Made by a program: the position numbers and the translations under genes. 45,536 nucleotides of DNA from JBCCFW01 sp039029535 (GTDB lineage: Bacteria; Acidobacteriota; JBCCFW01): assembly GCA_039029535.1 (NCBI GenBank), contig JBCCFW010000044.1:1-45536 (forward strand), given 5' to 3'. Positions 1 to 7,357 of the stretch are shown piece after piece (the stretch's first letter is position 1; each line of letters begins with the position of its first letter). The notes below the pieces were generated by a model, which searched no databases, had not been told where the DNA came from, and saw only the letters and a list, made by a program, of their open reading frames with translations.

Positions 1-213
1 CCGGCTCGGTCGGAAGCGATCTACGCAGTTGAAGAATGACGTGGCGGACGGGCAGGGCTCGTTGCCCTGGTGAGCCGGCACGCGCAGCGCGCTCGGCGGT
101 GCTACGATCCGCGGGCCCGCCTGATCACGAGCCATCCGGCTCGCCCGCCAAGACGGCGTCCTCGCCGCAACCACCGATGACTTCGCATTCGAGCCTGCTC
201 GGCGCCCAGGAGG

Positions 214-1047
214 ATGTCGAGCGCTGACCCCCGTGGCCGGTCCCGGCCCGACGTCGATTCCACGCTCCGCGAGATCGAACGGCTCCATCGCAGCCGCCGC
301 TTCCGCGCCCTCCGCCAGCGTTTCTTTGCCGAAGGCGTTCGCAACTTCGTCCAGCTCGTCGATGTCGATGCGCCCATCGCGACCATCGTCTACAGCGACA
401 AGCTGTGCACGGCTGCTCTTGCCCGCAAGCTCGTCCGCCAGCGCCGGCGGGCCGGGGTCCCCGTGGTCCGGCTCACCCCCGAGCAGTTTCGTCGGGTGTC
501 GGTCGCGGAGCGGGCGTCGGGCGTCGGTGCCATCGTCCGTCAGCCCTGGTCGAGTCTCGACGTCCTTCGGCCCGACACGGGTTCGTGCTGGTTGGCCCTG
601 GAGACCGTCCGCTCACCCGGCAACCTCGGGACGCTGATCCGCTCGTCGGAGGCGCTTGGCGGCGCCGGCTTTCTTCTCCTCGGGGAGAGCGTCGATCCGT
701 TCGAGCCGACCGTCGTGCGGGCAGCGATGGGAGCGCTCTTCCGTCAGCGCTTCGTTCGAACCGATCGGGTCGGCCTGGACCGCTGGCTCCGTCGGCACGA
801 CGTCCCGACGCTGGGCGCATCGCCCGACGGTGACGTCGATCTCAGGGAGCTGCGCTGCCGCCGGCCACCGGTCGTCATCCTCGGTGAGGAGCGTCGAGGG
901 CTGACCTCGGAGCAACGGCGGCTGTGCCGACAGCTCGTTCGCATCCCGATGACCGGTGCCACCGACTCGCTCAACCTGGCGGTTGCCGGGAGCCTGTTGC
1001 TGTACGAGGTTCAGCGTTCCTTGGCCGTGAGCCGAGTCGTGTCGTGA
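214..1047 (+). CDS. SpoU/TrmH-family RNA 2'-O-methyltransferase
   Basis: This 277-aa protein should methylate a ribose 2'-OH in rRNA or tRNA, using SAM bound in a trefoil knot (SPOUT fold). All three SpoU motifs are visible: motif 1 at residues 132-150 (SPGNLGTLIRSSEALGG), motif 2 at 220-231 (VILGEERRGLT) and motif 3 at 243-265 (IPMTGATDSLNLAVAGS). The first 100 residues look like the substrate-binding N-terminal domain of TsnR/RlmB-type enzymes. ATG 214 is the first ATG after an in-frame stop at 178-180. Oddly, a strong AGGAGG lies directly against that ATG with no spacer. The gene stands alone and converges on the next gene with a 25-nt gap. The family is certain; the target nucleotide cannot be read from the sequence. 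Confidence 0.93.
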   Translation: MSSADPRGRSRPDVDSTLREIERLHRSRRFRALRQRFFAEGVRNFVQLVDVDAPIATIVYSDKLCTAALARKLVRQRRRAGVPVVRLTPEQFRRVSVAERASGVGAIVRQPWSSLDVLRPDTGSCWLALETVRSPGNLGTLIRSSEALGGAGFLLLGESVDPFEPTVVRAAMGALFRQRFVRTDRVGLDRWLRRHDVPTLGASPDGDVDLRELRCRRPPVVILGEERRGLTSEQRRLCRQLVRIPMTGATDSLNLAVAGSLLLYEVQRSLAVSRVVS

Positions 1048-1072
1048 GCATGGACACGACGTCTGCCGAGGG

Positions 1073-2017
1073 TCAGGGGCGAGGCCCCGAGGGTCGGATG
1101 TCACCGGGCCGGGGCTCGAAGCCTCCGCGTCCGGGAAGCTCCAGGTCGGGCGGGGTGAGGTCGTCCACCGGGCAACCGTTGAAGGAGAGGTTGGTGATGA
1201 GGGCGCCGACGTCGAACTCCGCGTCGTCCATCACGATCCGCCCGATGCCCGACGGGGCCCTCATGCCGAAGAACGTTCCGGCAGGCTCGGCCAGGACGAT
1301 CACCGACGCGAGGAGCTCGGCGTCGTCGGGGCCGTAGACGTCCAACCGCACCTCGCCGGGGCCTCTCACGAGCGCGTGAATGTCGAAGCCGACGCAGGTG
1401 GTGCGACACGAGAAGTCGAGCTGCAAGGCGTCGGCGAAGGCATTGGCGCCATGCACCGTCGTCGGTGCGTCGAGAAAGCCCTCCGTCAAGACGACCAGGC
1501 CGTTGGTGGGAAGGCCGCCGGTGATGCTGCCTCTGGTGCGGAGCTCGAGGCCGGGATGGCTCGCGGTCGGAGTCATCGGGTCGTAGCAGGCGGCGGAACC
1601 GAGCTCCCAGGTGTGGATCGGCCAGCACGCGGCCACCGTGCCGGGCTCGAGGAGCGAGCCCGACATGTCGAGGGTGCGGAGGTCACCGCAGGCGGCCTCG
1701 AAGCTGGTCCGGCCGGAGTAACTGGTCGCGTCGCCGAAGCGCTGGAGCTCGCTGGGCGCAGGAACGACGACGTCACCCGACGCCGACGAGTCGGACGAGA
1801 GCACGCGAGCGCTCCGGTTGCTCGTCGCGATCTCCCGCGCGAGCGTCGGACGCTCCCCGAGCTCCCGAAACGTGCCGATGTCGGGCGCGACGATCCGGGC
1901 ACGCTCGGGAGCGGTGGACGAAGGAGCAGGCACGCGACGATCCGCCGTGCTGCCTGCGTGGGCTGCACTCGTTGCGAGCGTCAGGAACGCGGTGGCAGCG
2001 ATCAGTGACTTCGACAT
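1073..2017 (-). CDS. secreted protein of unknown function
   Basis: A 314-aa protein with a clear Sec signal peptide (MSKSLIAATAFLTLATSAAHA, cleavage after about residue 21). The mature part is beta-rich, with a pair of cysteines around a FSCRTTCVGFD stretch and a later segment with an AGTFFGMRAPSGIGRIVMDD pattern. That pattern recalls the jelly-roll-like beta sandwiches of many bacterial extracellular proteins, but I recognise no named family. The C-terminus is Pro/Gly/Arg-rich. The start is well supported, because AGGAG lies about 8 nt upstream of ATG. It follows another secreted-protein gene on the same strand after 43 nt, so the two are probably co-transcribed. No catalytic motif was seen. 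Confidence 0.8.
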   Translation of the reverse strand: MSKSLIAATAFLTLATSAAHAGSTADRRVPAPSSTAPERARIVAPDIGTFRELGERPTLAREIATSNRSARVLSSDSSASGDVVVPAPSELQRFGDATSYSGRTSFEAACGDLRTLDMSGSLLEPGTVAACWPIHTWELGSAACYDPMTPTASHPGLELRTRGSITGGLPTNGLVVLTEGFLDAPTTVHGANAFADALQLDFSCRTTCVGFDIHALVRGPGEVRLDVYGPDDAELLASVIVLAEPAGTFFGMRAPSGIGRIVMDDAEFDVGALITNLSFNGCPVDDLTPPDLELPGRGGFEPRPGDIRPSGPRP

Positions 2018-2060
2018 GCCTTGCTCCTCTCCGGGACCGAGGTCCCGTGTCTACGAGTGC

Positions 2061-3617
2061 TCAGAGTCCCCGTCGCGACGCTCTGGTCTCACCAGGGCGG
2101 GCACGGAAGGGATCGCGTCCGGGCGTGCCGAGGCGAGGCGGAGTGATGATGACCGCGCCCTCGATGGGGATCGCCAGCGGCTCGGTGGTCGCGCTGCGGG
2201 GACGTCCCACCTGAGTGGCGTCGACCGACAGGCCCTCGATGACGAGCTGATGACCCCAGAGAGCGCTCGCGGGGATGCGAAGGCGGAGGTCGGCTTCCAG
2301 CAGGTCCCAAAAGATCGGCGGTGCCGAGGGCACGTCGATGAAGCGATGGTCCACCCGTTCGGCTTCCACGCGGATGAGGTCGCCCTCATGAGTCAGGGTC
2401 GCCGCGGCGACGAGATCGCCCGGCGCGGGGTCGACCGCATCCAGCGGGTTGTCGTGGTGATGGAGCGAGGACTCGAGCAGCTCCGTGCCGGCCGGCAGGC
2501 CGAGGGTCATGACGACGTCCTCGAGCGGCGCACCGACGGCGGGGTTTCTCGCGTAGAGACGCAACAGGATCTCGGCGTCGCGTCCCCGCTGGAGAGAGCC
2601 TCCCTCGATCTCGAGGAGCTCGACCTTGGCCATCGGCGCCTCGCCGACGCCGGCTTCGCCCGCACCGCTGCCATGAGTCAGCTTGCTCTCGAAGACGACC
2701 AGCTCACCGTCGAGCAGCTTCAGGTGCAGGTCGTTCGACATCCCCACGAAGCAGGGGAAGTGAAGACCACAGGTCATCTCGATGGTGGCGCTGTCACCGG
2801 TGATCACGAGGCCCTCACCGGCGATGGCGGCGGGCTCGATGGGGAAGAGGTCGACCGGGTCGGCGGGGTTGGCCCGCTCGACGACGAGCCGGAGCGGACG
2901 CTCGGGGCGATAGCCGTTGCGCTCGACCTGAATCTCGAAAGGCAGCGCGGTGCCGCCCGGTGCGCTGGCGAGCGGTGCCGTGAACTGAGCCGTCGGCGTG
3001 TTGTCACCATCCTCGGGGACGAGCAGGACGCAGCCCTCCGAGAGGCTCGCCTGGAAGCTGACCCCGGAGAGGGCGAGAATCTCGACGATTCCGACCACGG
3101 CCCAGTCCCCTTCGAGATCGGGCATCGTCACGCTGAAGCTTCCCGAATGGCTCGTGGGACCGTCGGCGAAGGGGCTGTAGGCGTCATCGAGGGTGAAGGG
3201 CTCGGGCTGTGGGTCGTTGACCGCGAGGGCGAGCCCGACACGTCGGTTGCCCTCGTCGGTGCAACCACCGAGCTCGGCCGAGACGTGGAGCGGCACGCTC
3301 ACGGCGTGGAACCACATCAGGATCCAGCTGTCGTCGGTGTAGACCGGAGGCTCGATCAGGGGGTCGCCGTACACGGTCACGGTGTAGTGGAAGTCGATCG
3401 TCTCACCCGCGCTGGCCATCGAGGTCTGGGCCACGACGTTGCAGGTGACGGCGGCGTTGTTCTGCGGCAGGTTCTGGCAGGCCTGGGCCACCGGGAGCAG
3501 GCCGACTGACGCCAGCCCGACGGTGAGCAGCAGGGTGAGCAGCTTTCGGCCGGCACGTGGGCGGGTCGCGATGTCGGCAGTGGGTCGGCTCGGGGACGGT
3601 CTCGGGTCTCTCTTCAC
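2061..3617 (-). CDS. secreted beta-rich protein of unknown function
   Basis: A 518-aa protein that begins with GTG at 3617, five nt after a good AGGAGA site. An arginine-rich n-region and a hydrophobic core at about residues 25-46, ending VAQA, form a long signal peptide. The mature protein starts with several cysteines (CQNLPQNNAAVTC). It then has two or three beta-sandwich-like segments, and the second half (LEIEGGSLQRGRDAEILLRLYARNPA) resembles DUF11/CARDB-type adhesion or structural domains. I cannot assign a family. It lies immediately upstream of the other secreted-protein gene on the minus strand, and the pair may be expressed and exported together. The C-terminus is Arg/Pro-rich and ends without a sorting signal. 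Confidence 0.78.
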   Translation of the reverse strand: MKRDPRPSPSRPTADIATRPRAGRKLLTLLLTVGLASVGLLPVAQACQNLPQNNAAVTCNVVAQTSMASAGETIDFHYTVTVYGDPLIEPPVYTDDSWILMWFHAVSVPLHVSAELGGCTDEGNRRVGLALAVNDPQPEPFTLDDAYSPFADGPTSHSGSFSVTMPDLEGDWAVVGIVEILALSGVSFQASLSEGCVLLVPEDGDNTPTAQFTAPLASAPGGTALPFEIQVERNGYRPERPLRLVVERANPADPVDLFPIEPAAIAGEGLVITGDSATIEMTCGLHFPCFVGMSNDLHLKLLDGELVVFESKLTHGSGAGEAGVGEAPMAKVELLEIEGGSLQRGRDAEILLRLYARNPAVGAPLEDVVMTLGLPAGTELLESSLHHHDNPLDAVDPAPGDLVAAATLTHEGDLIRVEAERVDHRFIDVPSAPPIFWDLLEADLRLRIPASALWGHQLVIEGLSVDATQVGRPRSATTEPLAIPIEGAVIITPPRLGTPGRDPFRARPGETRASRRGL

Positions 3618-4065
3618 TGGACTCTCCTGTCTCGGGAGCGCGAGCGGGAGCGAGGAGCTCTCAGGGCCGATTGACGTGGGTCACGAGAGTAGTTTCGTCC
3701 TTCTGGGGCCGGGTTCAAGCAGCGGTGTCCTGATTACGGAGCGGGGGCGGCCGATCTGCTCGGGGCGAGAGGGAGGGGCGAGCGTCAATTGGGCAGGAAT
3801 CGAGCGTCCCAGTCTCGATTGACGACTTTCCTGATGGTGGCGCGATGCCGGACGGCCCGTCTCGGAGCACCGCGATCGAAGCGCTACGAATGCGACACGG
3901 TGGGCGTCCGAGAGCGACCATGACGAGAAACGGGATCTGGTCCTGCTCGACGTCTTGCGGCCTTCGGCTCGCTGTTCCGCACGTCGAGAGCTCTCGTCCA
4001 GCGGCCTCGCGAGGAGGGCCTTGCCCTGGACTGTACTTGCAAGTCGCTTGCAGGTAGTCTGCCGC
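3618..4065 (+). other. divergent intergenic region, 448 nt
   Basis: No convincing gene was found between the divergent secreted protein (start 3617) and the DUF393-DoxX gene (start 4066). The stretch CGATTGACG occurs twice as a direct repeat (3668-3676 and 3816-3824), and its shorter inverted form CGTCAAT lies at 3783-3789, so this may be a weak regulatory repeat. The Fur/Zur-like dyad described separately sits at the right end. No good sigma-70 promoter could be picked by eye. Confidence 0.4.
4035..4055. promoter_or_regulatory. Fur/Zur-like 7-1-7 operator, copy 1
   Basis: A 21-bp dyad with arms ACTTGCAAGT and GCTTGCAGGT around a central C; the core 4038-4052 reads TGCAAGTCGCTTGCA. The arms match at 8 of 10 positions as an inverted repeat. 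It ends 10 nt before the ATG of the DUF393-DoxX gene, a position where a bound repressor would block transcription or early elongation. An almost identical dyad precedes the TonB-dependent receptor gene. The 7-1-7 layout is that of Fur-family boxes (Fur, Zur, Mur, PerR). A zinc regulator is favoured because COG0523 GTPases are common Zur targets, but the regulator itself is not in the window. Confidence 0.68.
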
Positions 4066-5898
4066 ATGCAGCCCACTGTTCGAGCTGAGGGGGGGCCGTC
4101 CCTGCCTGAGCCTTCGTCAGGCACCCCTCCCGCGGCTCGGCCGCTTCTGCTGTTCGACGGCGTCTGCAACCTCTGCGATGCCCTCGTGCGGTTCGTGATC
4201 GACCACGACGGCGAAGAGCGCTTTCGATTCGCAGCGCTGCAGTCCGACGCCGCCCGACGAGCTCTGGAGGAGGCGGGGGCTCCCGAGGAAGCGCCCGACA
4301 GCCTGATCGTCATCGACGACCGGAAGGTTCATGCGGGAGCGGATGCCCTCGTCGCCGTCGTTCGTGGGCTGGGCCTTCCCTGGTCGCTGCTCGTGGCTGC
4401 ACTGCTCATTCCTCGGTTCGTCAGGGATCCGGCCTACGCCTGGCTCGCCCGCAATCGCTACCGCTGGTTCGGTCGTCAGACGGCGTGCCGCGTGCCGCCC
4501 GCCGGGCTGAGCGATCGTTTCCTGGACGTTGACGAGCCCATTCGCGTCACTCAGAGGGATGAGCCGAGTCGTGAGGTCAATCACGAGCAGGGTTCGGGGC
4601 TCGGGCTCAGCACGATCCCGGGCCGCTTCTTGCTCGTCTATCCCGCCGTCTTCATGCTGCCGTTCCCGCTCACGCTGCTCCACCTCTTCGACCACGTCCC
4701 TGGAGTCGCCGACTCGTTCCTTGCTTCGGCGAGAGCTTGGCTACTCGGCCTGCACGGTCAGGCGACGGAGCCCATCGTCGGGTGGCTCGGGCGACTGCTG
4801 ACCGGAGAGACGCCTTCCTTCGAGTTCACGGGTAGTGGTGATGGTCTCGCCTCCTACCTCGGCGTGCTTCTCGACCTCATCATCGCGGGCGTGATCGCGA
4901 CTGCGTGGTGGCTCTGGCGTCGAGCGACACCGATCTCGATGAGGACGGCCGACGCGTGTCGTCTTCTCGTGCGCTACTACCTCGCGTGGCTCATGCTCTC
5001 CTACGGACTGTCGAAGGTCTTCCCCCTGCAGTTCTCGGAGATGGGGCCCGATCGGATGATGCAGACCCATGGTGACTCGTCACCGATGGGGCTGCTCTGG
5101 ACCTTCATGGGCGCGAGCATGGGCTACCAGATGTTCGCGGGCGCGGCGGAGGTGCTCGGCGCGTTGCTCTTGCTCTTTCGGCGCACGGCGTTGCTCGGGG
5201 CGCTCGTGGTTGCAGCCGTGATGGCCAACGTGTTCGCCATGAACATGTTCTTCGACGTGCCGGTGAAGCTCTACTCGTTCCACTATCTCCTCCTTGCGCT
5301 TCTCCTGGCGCTGCCCGACGTCCCGAGACTGGTCGGCTTCTTCGTGGCCAACGTGCCCGTCGCGGCCCGGGACCATCGGCCCTTCTGGCACGCCTCCCCG
5401 CAGTGGTGCCGCAGCCTCGGCATTGCCAAGGTGGTTCTGGTGACTGCGCTGCTCTGGGCGAACATCGACTCACGTCTCGATCGCATGCGCACCTGGGGCC
5501 CGTGGGCTGAGAAGAGTGACCTGCGTGGGACCTACCGCGCCGAGTCGTTCGAGAGCGCGGAGTCCGAGTCGGGCACGCCGGTCGCCCCCGAGGCCGCCTG
5601 GCTTCGGGTCGGCTTGAACCCGCCCAGAAGTGCAGCGGTGCAGTTCGCAGATGGCAGGACCCGGCGCCTGCGCCTAGCCCTCGACGAGGAGGCGTCGACG
5701 CTCGCGCTCTTCGACCGGAGTGTTCTCGAACCACCCTCCGATCCGCTCCAGCTCGAGCGTCTGGACGACGCGAGCATCCGCCTGTCGGGCGTGTTCGAGG
5801 GCGCGGTCATCGACGTCACGCTTCGTCGGGAAGAGGGAGAGAGCCTCTACGAGTCGCGCGGTTTCCGATGGATCAACGAAGTCCCCTTCAATAGGTAG
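4066..5898 (+). CDS. DUF393 (DCC thiol oxidoreductase) - DoxX-like membrane fusion
   Basis: A 610-aa two-part protein. Residues 25-155 form a DUF393/YuxK domain with a CxxC redox motif (FDGVCNLCD, cysteines 34 and 37), as in DCC-family thiol-disulfide oxidoreductases. Residues of about 180-480 hold seven or eight membrane segments, including a DoxX-like stretch (YGLSKVFPLQF, then GDSSPMGLLW). A soluble beta-rich tail of about 120 residues follows. ATG 4066 was chosen because the longer frame would run back through the operator. The neighbour downstream at 6020 is a COG0523 GTPase, and both follow the Fur/Zur-like dyad. The role is unknown; redox handling of a metal-stress component is an inference from context. 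Confidence 0.82.
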   Translation: MQPTVRAEGGPSLPEPSSGTPPAARPLLLFDGVCNLCDALVRFVIDHDGEERFRFAALQSDAARRALEEAGAPEEAPDSLIVIDDRKVHAGADALVAVVRGLGLPWSLLVAALLIPRFVRDPAYAWLARNRYRWFGRQTACRVPPAGLSDRFLDVDEPIRVTQRDEPSREVNHEQGSGLGLSTIPGRFLLVYPAVFMLPFPLTLLHLFDHVPGVADSFLASARAWLLGLHGQATEPIVGWLGRLLTGETPSFEFTGSGDGLASYLGVLLDLIIAGVIATAWWLWRRATPISMRTADACRLLVRYYLAWLMLSYGLSKVFPLQFSEMGPDRMMQTHGDSSPMGLLWTFMGASMGYQMFAGAAEVLGALLLLFRRTALLGALVVAAVMANVFAMNMFFDVPVKLYSFHYLLLALLLALPDVPRLVGFFVANVPVAARDHRPFWHASPQWCRSLGIAKVVLVTALLWANIDSRLDRMRTWGPWAEKSDLRGTYRAESFESAESESGTPVAPEAAWLRVGLNPPRSAAVQFADGRTRRLRLALDEEASTLALFDRSVLEPPSDPLQLERLDDASIRLSGVFEGAVIDVTLRREEGESLYESRGFRWINEVPFNR

Positions 5899-6019
5899 CG
5901 CTCCGGCCAGCAGCGTCGCTCTCGCCGTGGGCCGCGGCGCTGGCCTGGCTGGGAGCTGCCTGTCGCAGGGTGGTCGAGAGCTCGACACGCCCGTCACCCA
6001 AGTCACCCGAGAGCTCCCC

Positions 6020-7213
6020 ATGAGGTCACCTGAGAGAATTCCGGTCACGGTCCTTTGCGGCTTTCTCGGTTCGGGGAAGACCACGCTGCTCAGGCGTTGG
6101 CGATCCGACGAGAGCTTGCGCGACGCGGCCTTCATCATTCACGACCTGAGCGACCTCGGCGTCGATGTCGAGCTCGTCGCGGACGACGGCTCGAACCCCG
6201 AGCCGGGTCGTGTCGTCGACCGGGTCGCCGCTCTCCATGGCGTTCATGCGCGGGAACGACTCCATGCGTCGGTGGGTCGGTCGTTGGATGAGATCGCGGC
6301 CCTCGAGCCTCCTCCGCCTCACGTCTTGTGTGAGAGCACGGGCGCGGCCCGACCCTGGCCCTTGATCGCGGCCCTCACTCAAGATGACCGCTTTCACTTG
6401 CGGCACTTCATCGTCACTGTCGACGCCCTGAATCTTCACCGCGATCTCGCCGATGGCCGCGTCTTCACCGGCGAAGCGAGCCCTCCCGCCGACGCCGCAC
6501 TCGTTCGCGCTGCCGAGATCCTGGCCGAGCAGCTCGTCTTCGCCAGCGTGATCATCCTGACGAAGGTCGACACCGTGTCTCGGTCCGTGGTCGATGCTCA
6601 GGTCCGGACTCTCGAGAGTCTTCAGCCGCAGGCCACGGTCGGTCTCTCCGCCATGGCCGGGCTTCTCCTGCCGCAGCTCGACGCCACTCCTGCACCGAGG
6701 TTCGCGGACCTCGAGAGACGCGCCGAGCAGTTCGGTCTCTCCCGCGACAGCCCGACCGCCGAGGAGGTCGACGCCACCATCCTGCGCGATCCGCGTCCCT
6801 TCCATCCCCAGCGACTGTACGACGCCTGTCAGAGCCAGCTTGGCACGGGGCTCTATCGCACCAAGGGTTTCTTGTGGCTGGCGTCTCGCCCCGGCGAGGT
6901 CCTCGTGTGGCAGCAGTCGGGTAGCCAGATCGCACTCGAGCTGTCCGGCCTATGGGCAGCCGAGGCTCTTCGCAACCAGAAGGTCAGGCTCCTCCCCGAC
7001 GAAGTCGCGATTCTCGAGAAGCAACTCGAGGCGGCTCATCCCATCTTCGGGGACCGACACGTCGAGCTCACGCTGATCGGCCTGCCCGAGTCACGCAAGG
7101 CCTTTGCTGCCGCCTTGCAGGACGCCCTGTGCACGGAGCGCGAGATCGCTGCCTGGCAACGGGAGGAGACGTTCTCCGATCCCTGGCCCCGAAGCCTCCG
7201 CAGCGTTGGGTGA
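6020..7213 (+). CDS. COG0523/CobW-family GTPase (putative metallochaperone) lacking CxCC
   Basis: A 397-aa G3E P-loop GTPase. Walker A is at residues 14-22 (GFLGSGKTT), the family switch-like ESTG at 105-108, and the guanine-specificity motif TKVD at 181-184; a CobW_C-like domain occupies about 300-390. Family members such as ZigA, ZnuG and YeiR deliver zinc or other metals and are often zinc-repressed. The normally invariant CxCC metal motif between Walker A and ESTG is absent: that stretch reads RVVDRVAALHGVHARERLH, with His residues instead. It lies 121 nt behind the DUF393-DoxX gene and ahead of the receptor, and is probably in the same operon as the former. The fold is certain; the cargo metal is inferred. 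Confidence 0.86.
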   Translation: MRSPERIPVTVLCGFLGSGKTTLLRRWRSDESLRDAAFIIHDLSDLGVDVELVADDGSNPEPGRVVDRVAALHGVHARERLHASVGRSLDEIAALEPPPPHVLCESTGAARPWPLIAALTQDDRFHLRHFIVTVDALNLHRDLADGRVFTGEASPPADAALVRAAEILAEQLVFASVIILTKVDTVSRSVVDAQVRTLESLQPQATVGLSAMAGLLLPQLDATPAPRFADLERRAEQFGLSRDSPTAEEVDATILRDPRPFHPQRLYDACQSQLGTGLYRTKGFLWLASRPGEVLVWQQSGSQIALELSGLWAAEALRNQKVRLLPDEVAILEKQLEAAHPIFGDRHVELTLIGLPESRKAFAAALQDALCTEREIAAWQREETFSDPWPRSLRSVG

Positions 7214-7282
7214 TCGGCGACCCGTCATCAAGAGGGAGGGAGGTTGGGACAGGGCGCTCTCGCCCGAGCGGACTTGCATCGC

Positions 7283-7303
7283 ACATGCAAGTCACTTGCA
7301 TGT
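7283..7303. promoter_or_regulatory. Fur/Zur-like 7-1-7 operator, copy 2 (perfect palindrome)
   Basis: A perfect 21-bp palindrome with arms ACATGCAAGT and ACTTGCATGT around a central C; the core 7286-7300 is TGCAAGTCACTTGCA. It differs from copy 1 in only one base within the 15-bp core. A further half-site ACTTGCAT at 7272-7279 pairs with the left arm as a second overlapping dyad. The box ends 54 nt before the receptor ATG. A possible promoter has its -35 (TTGCAT, 7296-7301) inside the box and its -10 (TAGGGT, 7319-7324) after a 17-nt spacer, which would place the operator over the polymerase site. Confidence 0.74.
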
Positions 7304-7357
7304 AGGCGATGGGCTGGGTAGGGTCGTGCTGGTGACATCAGCCGAGGTGCTCCCGAC

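Noticed and set aside
1..213. Short frames before the first gene
   Set aside because: No RBS, domain or conservation signal. A small CAGGG/CCCTG hairpin around 50-75 is too weak to call a terminator.
1818..3509. A 563-aa plus-strand open frame antisense to the large secreted protein
   Set aside because: Composition is that of a GC-rich shadow (runs of E, R, G, D, H), it has no RBS or domain, and the opposite strand has a signal peptide and a strong RBS.
5899..6019. GTCACC direct repeats and a GTCGAG/CTCGAC dyad before the COG0523 gene
   Set aside because: Short repeats expected in this base composition; they do not resemble the operator found at the two other promoters.
7252..7265. GGGCG/CGCCC hairpin after the COG0523 gene
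   Set aside because: Only 5 bp with a CTCT loop and no U-run, so termination is doubtful.
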